Of a DNA stretch of 8,966 bases, positions 6,559-8,966 are shown one piece after another. Under the pieces are notes generated by a model. The model saw only the letters and a program-made list of their open reading frames with translations. It did no database searches and was not told the origin of the DNA. The position numbers were made by a program, and so were the translations under genes. The number at the start of each line of letters is the position of its first letter. Within the stretch, counting starts at the first letter, position 1. The DNA is from CAZNLL01 sp964573885 (GTDB lineage: Bacteria > Desulfobacterota > DSM-4660 > Desulfatiglandales > Desulfatiglandaceae), in the NCBI GenBank assembly GCA_964573885.1, contig CAZNLL010000144.1, positions 1 through 8,966 on the forward strand, read 5' to 3'.

Positions 6559-6606
6559 ATGTATGAGGCCACGAAGGCTTACCGGTTCCATTACCGTACC
6601 CGTGGC
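6559..6606 (+). pseudogene. Possible decayed start of an IS200/IS605-type tnpB
   Basis: Read from the ATG at 6559, the frame gives MYEATKAYRFHYRTRG and then unrelated sequence. TnpB proteins of the IS200/IS605 and IS1341 groups typically begin KAYKFRLYPT or close variants. KAYRF matches, and Y-x-T-R follows one residue too early, as if a codon were deleted. The similarity is lost after about 16 residues and the frame closes at 6676-6678. There is no ribosome binding site. A hairpin with a bulged T follows at 6638-6657. The match is short, so this is a suggestion, not a firm identification. Confidence 0.3.
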
Positions 6607-6617
6607 CTTGTTTTTTT
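6567..6617 (+). terminator. Terminator-like hairpin with seven T in the cbiM leader
   Basis: GGCCACG (6567-6573) pairs with CGTGGCC (6601-6607). An inner stem CGGT/ACCG (6583-6596) with a 6-base loop sits inside, and TTGTTTTTTT (6608-6617) follows. It lies between the cbiM promoter and cbiM, so it could attenuate cbiMQO. TGAGGCC (6564-6570) can instead pair exactly with GGCCTCA (6630-6636), offering an alternative fold that would open the terminator. Confidence 0.5.
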
Positions 6618-6618
6618 C

Positions 6619-6657
6619 GGCCCCACAAGGGCCTCAACCCCCTGCCTAAGGCGGGGG
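6619..6657 (+). repeat. Two further hairpins just upstream of cbiM
   Basis: GGCCC-CACAA-GGGCC (6619-6633) is a perfect 5-base-pair stem. CCCCC-T-GCC-TAA-GGC-GGGGG (6638-6657) is an 8-base-pair stem with one unpaired T at 6643 and a 3-base loop, ending 24 bases before the cbiM ATG. Imperfect palindromes with an extrahelical T are typical of IS200/IS605 ends, but the hairpin could equally be part of the cbiM leader. Confidence 0.45.
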
Positions 6658-6681
6658 CATCTATACGGATGGAATTGAGCC

Positions 6682-7299
6682 ATGCATATCTCAGAAGGCG
6701 TTTTGTCCGGTCCGGTCCTGATCTCAGGTATGGCCCTCGCTGGCGTAGGGACGGCCGTGGGCCTGAAAAAATTGGACTATGAGGCCGTCCCCCAGGCGGG
6801 ACTGGTCTCCGCTGTTTTTTTTGTGGCCTCCCTGATTCATGTCCCCTTAGGCCCGGCCAGTGTCCACTTGATCCTCAACGGCCTGGTGGGGCTTATCCTG
6901 GGGTGGGTGGCCTTTCCTGTCATCCTGGTGGCCCTCGTTCTACAGACCCTTTTTTTTCAATTCGGGGGAATCACCACCCTCGGGGTTAATACCGTAATTA
7001 TGGCCGTTCCAGCCCTTTTGGGCTATCTCCTCTTCAGCCCCATGCTCAGGAAAAGGGCCTTTGTGGCCCTCACGGCGGCCTTTGCCTGCGGGTGCTTTTC
7101 CGTATTCTTAGGGAGTCTTTTGTTGGCCCTGGCCCTGGTTTTCACGGAAAAAAATTTCCTCAAGGCCTCCGCCTTGCTTGTGGCCGCCCATGGGCCCGTC
7201 ATGATTGTGGAAGGCGTCATCACGGCATTATGTATAGGATTCCTGAGAAAGGTCCGGCCCTCCATGCTCCGCACCTTTGGAAAAAGGGAGTTCTCCTAA
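6682..7299 (+). CDS. cbiM: Cobalt/nickel ECF transporter substrate-binding membrane subunit CbiM
   Basis: This is the membrane-embedded metal-binding (S) component of a CbiMQO/NikMQO importer. It has 205 residues with about six hydrophobic segments. The N-terminus MHISEGVLSG carries the obligatory Met1-His2 that ligates the metal in NikM/CbiM structures. The later VPLGPASVHLILNGLVG (54-70) puts His62 at the position of the third conserved ligand. FGGITTLGVNTVIMAVPAL (94-112) is also a family signature. Co2+ and Ni2+ forms cannot be told apart with confidence. No cbiN follows, although many CbiM proteins need CbiN or an equivalent. The start ATG is fixed by the Met-His requirement; the ribosome binding site is weak (GGATGGA at 6668-6674). 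The TAA overlaps the cbiQ ATG by one base. Confidence 0.93.
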   Translation: MHISEGVLSGPVLISGMALAGVGTAVGLKKLDYEAVPQAGLVSAVFFVASLIHVPLGPASVHLILNGLVGLILGWVAFPVILVALVLQTLFFQFGGITTLGVNTVIMAVPALLGYLLFSPMLRKRAFVALTAAFACGCFSVFLGSLLLALALVFTEKNFLKASALLVAAHGPVMIVEGVITALCIGFLRKVRPSMLRTFGKREFS

Positions 7300-8057
7300 T
7301 GTTCCAAGAACCTTTTGCGAGGGGGACCTCCGTCATCCATGAGCTCGATCCGAGGTCCAAAGTGGTTGTGGGCGTAAGCTATGCCTTTTTTGTAGCCCTC
7401 TCTACCAGGTTTCTGACCCTCACAGGGGCACTTATCATCTCCTTTGTCCTCATAGGTCTGGCCCGGCTCAATCCCGGGGCTGTAGCCAAAAGGGCGATGG
7501 TCGTCAATGGTCTGATCCTTTTCTTCTGGGTTGTCCTTCCAATCACTTTTGAGGGGGAGGCCCTCTTTGATATAGGTCCTTTCCCGGTTACACGGCCCGG
7601 CATCCTCCTTTCGGCCCGGATCACGCTCAAGTCCAATGCCATCTTTTTCACCTTTATGGCCCTGGTGGAATCCATGTCCGCCGTCACCCTGGGCCATACC
7701 CTGAACCGGCTCCGTGTGCCTGAAAAAGTTGTGCACCTCTTCCTCATGACCTACAGGTATGTGTTTGTGGTGGAAGAAGAATTCAGCCGCCTCTTGAGGG
7801 CCGCAAAGATCCGGGGCTTTCGGCCCAAGACCACCTTCCATACTTACAAGACCTACGCATACCTCCTGGGTATGCTGTTGGTCCGTGCCTCGGTGCGGGC
7901 CGAACGGGTGCAACAGGCCATGGCCTGCCGCGGATTCAGGGGAAAGTTTTATTGTCTTGCCGATTTCTCCTGGTCCAGGCGGGATTGCCTGTGGTGTGCC
8001 TTGATGACGGGATTGCTGATCGTACTGGTAATGCTGGAATGGACGACAAGGGTTTGA
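7299..8057 (+). CDS. cbiQ: ECF transporter transmembrane coupling subunit CbiQ
   Basis: This is the EcfT-type membrane subunit that links CbiM to the ATPase. It has 252 residues. It opens with the family-typical LDPRSKVVVGVSYAFFVALS (16-35), then shows several hydrophobic segments and the two cytoplasmic coupling motifs that contact the ATPase: RAAKIRGF (167-174) and AMACRGFRG (207-215), each containing the Ala-x-Arg-Gly-type core. A last hydrophobic segment lies at about 230-246. The start is the ATG overlapping the cbiM stop as TAATG, with GGGAG 8 bases upstream (7286-7290). The frame is open far upstream, but that part is the shadow of cbiM. The stop overlaps the cbiO start as TGATG. Confidence 0.94.
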   Translation: MFQEPFARGTSVIHELDPRSKVVVGVSYAFFVALSTRFLTLTGALIISFVLIGLARLNPGAVAKRAMVVNGLILFFWVVLPITFEGEALFDIGPFPVTRPGILLSARITLKSNAIFFTFMALVESMSAVTLGHTLNRLRVPEKVVHLFLMTYRYVFVVEEEFSRLLRAAKIRGFRPKTTFHTYKTYAYLLGMLLVRASVRAERVQQAMACRGFRGKFYCLADFSWSRRDCLWCALMTGLLIVLVMLEWTTRV

Positions 8058-8710
8058 TGATCCAACTCCATGATATCGGTTTTGGGTATCCCGGCCGATC
8101 CCCGCTCTTTGAAGGGCTTCGTTTTCAGCTTTTTCGAGGGGACAGGGTGGGGTTGATGGGACCCAATGGAAGCGGAAAGACCACCCTCTTTCACCTGATC
8201 ATGGGCCTGGTCAAGCCTTGTTCCGGCAGGGTCGAGATCTTCGGCAGGTTCCTTCAAAAAGAGAGGGATTTCCGGCCTGTCCGGCAAAGGATCGGCCTCC
8301 TTTTTCAGGAGGCGGATGATCAGCTTTTTTGTCCCACCGTGCTGGAAGATGTGGCCTTTGGCCCTCTCAATAAGGGAAAGTCCCCGCGGGAGGCCCGGGA
8401 TCTGACCAGAGAGATCCTGGGGCGCCTGGGCCTGGCCGGATTTGAAAACAGGATAACCCACCAGCTCTCCGGGGGTGAAAAGAGAATGGTTTCACTGGCG
8501 GCGGTCCTGGCCATGGAACCCGAAATCCTGCTCCTGGACGAGCCCACATCCGGCCTCGATGACAGGACACGGGAAAAATTCAAGGAGGTCCTCTTGGACC
8601 TTGACCTGACCTATATGCTCATCTCCCATGAAAGGGATTTCCTTGCCCAAACCACGAGGACTCTCTACGCCATAGAAAGGGGAAAAATAGTCAGGGTCCA
8701 CTCCCCGTAA
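8057..8710 (+). CDS. cbiO: ECF transporter ATP-binding protein CbiO, short form
   Basis: This cytoplasmic ATPase drives the CbiMQO importer. All motifs are present: Walker A GPNGSGKTT (35-43), Q-loop Gln84 in LLFQEADDQLF with the CbiO-typical DDQLF, signature LSGGEKR (137-143), Walker B ILLLDEP (157-163) followed by the D-loop SGLD, and switch His191. The protein has 217 residues, about 40-60 fewer than common CbiO proteins. It ends soon after the last strand of the ATPase fold (YAIERGKIVRV), so the usual C-terminal extension is absent. No frameshift is visible. The start is the ATG at 8057, overlapping the cbiQ stop by one base with AAGGG upstream; an ATG at 8039 would add six residues. Confidence 0.93.
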   Translation: MIQLHDIGFGYPGRSPLFEGLRFQLFRGDRVGLMGPNGSGKTTLFHLIMGLVKPCSGRVEIFGRFLQKERDFRPVRQRIGLLFQEADDQLFCPTVLEDVAFGPLNKGKSPREARDLTREILGRLGLAGFENRITHQLSGGEKRMVSLAAVLAMEPEILLLDEPTSGLDDRTREKFKEVLLDLDLTYMLISHERDFLAQTTRTLYAIERGKIVRVHSP

Positions 8711-8718
8711 TGACCGTA

Positions 8719-8966
8719 TCAACGGCTGTGGCGCGCCAAGGCCTTTTCACGGAGTGCTTTCTGGATCCTTTTGCCTTTCCACCAGAAAAGGATGCCGGAG
8801 AGCCCGAAGATGAGACAAAGGCCCATTAAGGCCCCTTGCCACCGGGTAAAAGACGGATCGAAGGGATCTTTTCCCTCCTTTGCGGTTCCCGAATCAAAGT
8901 CCTTATCCACGCTCACTGTCATCTCCAGACGGTGGCCCATTTCATCATCCACCAGGACCTTCCAAG
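8719..8966 (-). CDS. Membrane-anchored extracytoplasmic protein, C-terminal part
   Basis: The minus-strand frame is open through the window edge, so the 5' part is missing and the GTG at 8952 is probably internal. About 82 residues are visible. A soluble beta-rich-looking part (WKVLVDDEMGHRLEMTVSVD) is followed by an acidic linker. One membrane span comes next (WQGALMGLCLIFGLSGILFWW), then a basic tail (KGKRIQKALREKALARHSR). The positive-inside rule puts the N-terminal part outside the cytoplasm. It ends 8 bases from the convergent cbiO stop. A C-terminal anchor beside a CbiMQO importer that lacks CbiN suggests a NikK/NikL-like accessory subunit, but this is a guess from context and I do not recognise the family with certainty. 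Confidence 0.6.
   Translation of the reverse strand, partial: WKVLVDDEMGHRLEMTVSVDKDFDSGTAKEGKDPFDPSFTRWQGALMGLCLIFGLSGILFWWKGKRIQKALREKALARHSR

Noticed and set aside
6440..6560. Cobalamin riboswitch in the cbiM leader (AGCCAGG reminiscent of the B12 box; CCCTTCGGGGTGAAA reminiscent of its 5' end)
   Set aside because: The B12 box core does not continue as required, the segment instead forms a simple hairpin, and the other conserved blocks are missing or out of order. The paired TTGTCAA/TTGACA arms are explained by divergent -35 boxes.
6553..6566. NikR operator (TCATA and TATGA half-sites)
   Set aside because: The NikR consensus is GTATGA, about 16 bases, TCATAC. Here the half-sites are in the opposite order and only 4 bases apart.
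6559..6678. A 39-codon leader peptide upstream of cbiM
   Set aside because: There is no ribosome binding site, no run of regulatory codons, and the frame runs through hairpins. Its first part is better explained as a possible tnpB relic.
7952..8057. Longer CbiO starting at 7952
   Set aside because: The extra residues are the out-of-frame shadow of the CbiQ C-terminus. The ATG at 8057 gives a normal ABC N-terminus and a TGATG junction.
1..8966. CRISPR arrays, tRNA or rRNA genes, intact transposases, phage genes
   Set aside because: No regularly spaced direct repeats, tRNA cloverleaf, rRNA sequence, or transposase or integrase frame was seen beyond the possible small tnpB fragment.

Overview
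The window is GC-rich bacterial DNA that reads like the chromosome of an anaerobic Gram-negative bacterium, most likely in the sulfate-reducing or syntrophic Desulfobacterota. The grounds are a class 1B dihydroorotate dehydrogenase pair (pyrK-pyrD), an FmdE-family protein, a CbiMQO metal importer and a signal-peptide-bearing periplasmic binding protein without a lipobox. The taxonomic call is an inference from gene content, not from a marker gene.

Layout. Positions 1-152 hold no supported gene. A plus-strand pyrimidine operon follows: pyrK (153-938) and pyrD (935-1861), overlapping by 4 bases. A strong promoter (TTGACA, 17 bases, GATACT) then precedes a two-domain PRC-barrel protein (start refined to the GTG at 1952; stop 2542). 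Tail to tail with it lies a four-gene minus-strand operon transcribed from about 6420 down to 2561: an FmdE-family protein (6133-5528), then the permease (5531-4428), ATPase (4431-3670) and periplasmic binding protein (3640-2561) of a BtuCDF/FecBCD-type importer. Divergent from it is a plus-strand cobalt/nickel ECF importer, cbiM (6682-7299), cbiQ (7299-8057) and cbiO (8057-8710), with 1-base overlaps. A membrane-anchored protein truncated by the window edge runs back on the minus strand (8719 to beyond 8966).

The most interesting part is the 548-base gap between the two transport operons (6134-6681). It contains two back-to-back promoters whose TTGACA -35 boxes are only 36 bases apart. Each operon has a long leader with terminator-like hairpins: one lies just before the Shine-Dalgarno of the FmdE gene, and another with a run of seven T lies upstream of cbiM. 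This suggests shared control and possible attenuation of two metal or cofactor uptake systems. Part of the cbiM leader also resembles the decayed start of a TnpB gene (residues KAYRF followed by Y-x-T-R) followed by a hairpin with a bulged T, so it may be an IS200/IS605-type relic rather than a riboswitch.

How the genes work together. PyrK and PyrD oxidise dihydroorotate using NAD+. CbiMQO would import Co2+ or Ni2+ through the inner membrane. The FmdE-linked BtuCDF-like system would import a chelated metal, cofactor or oxyanion from the periplasm. Candidates are corrinoid, ferric siderophore or haem, or molybdate/tungstate as in the MolBCA branch of this family. The cytoplasmic zinc-ribbon FmdE protein may act as a metal-handling partner. 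The exact substrates cannot be read from the sequence.
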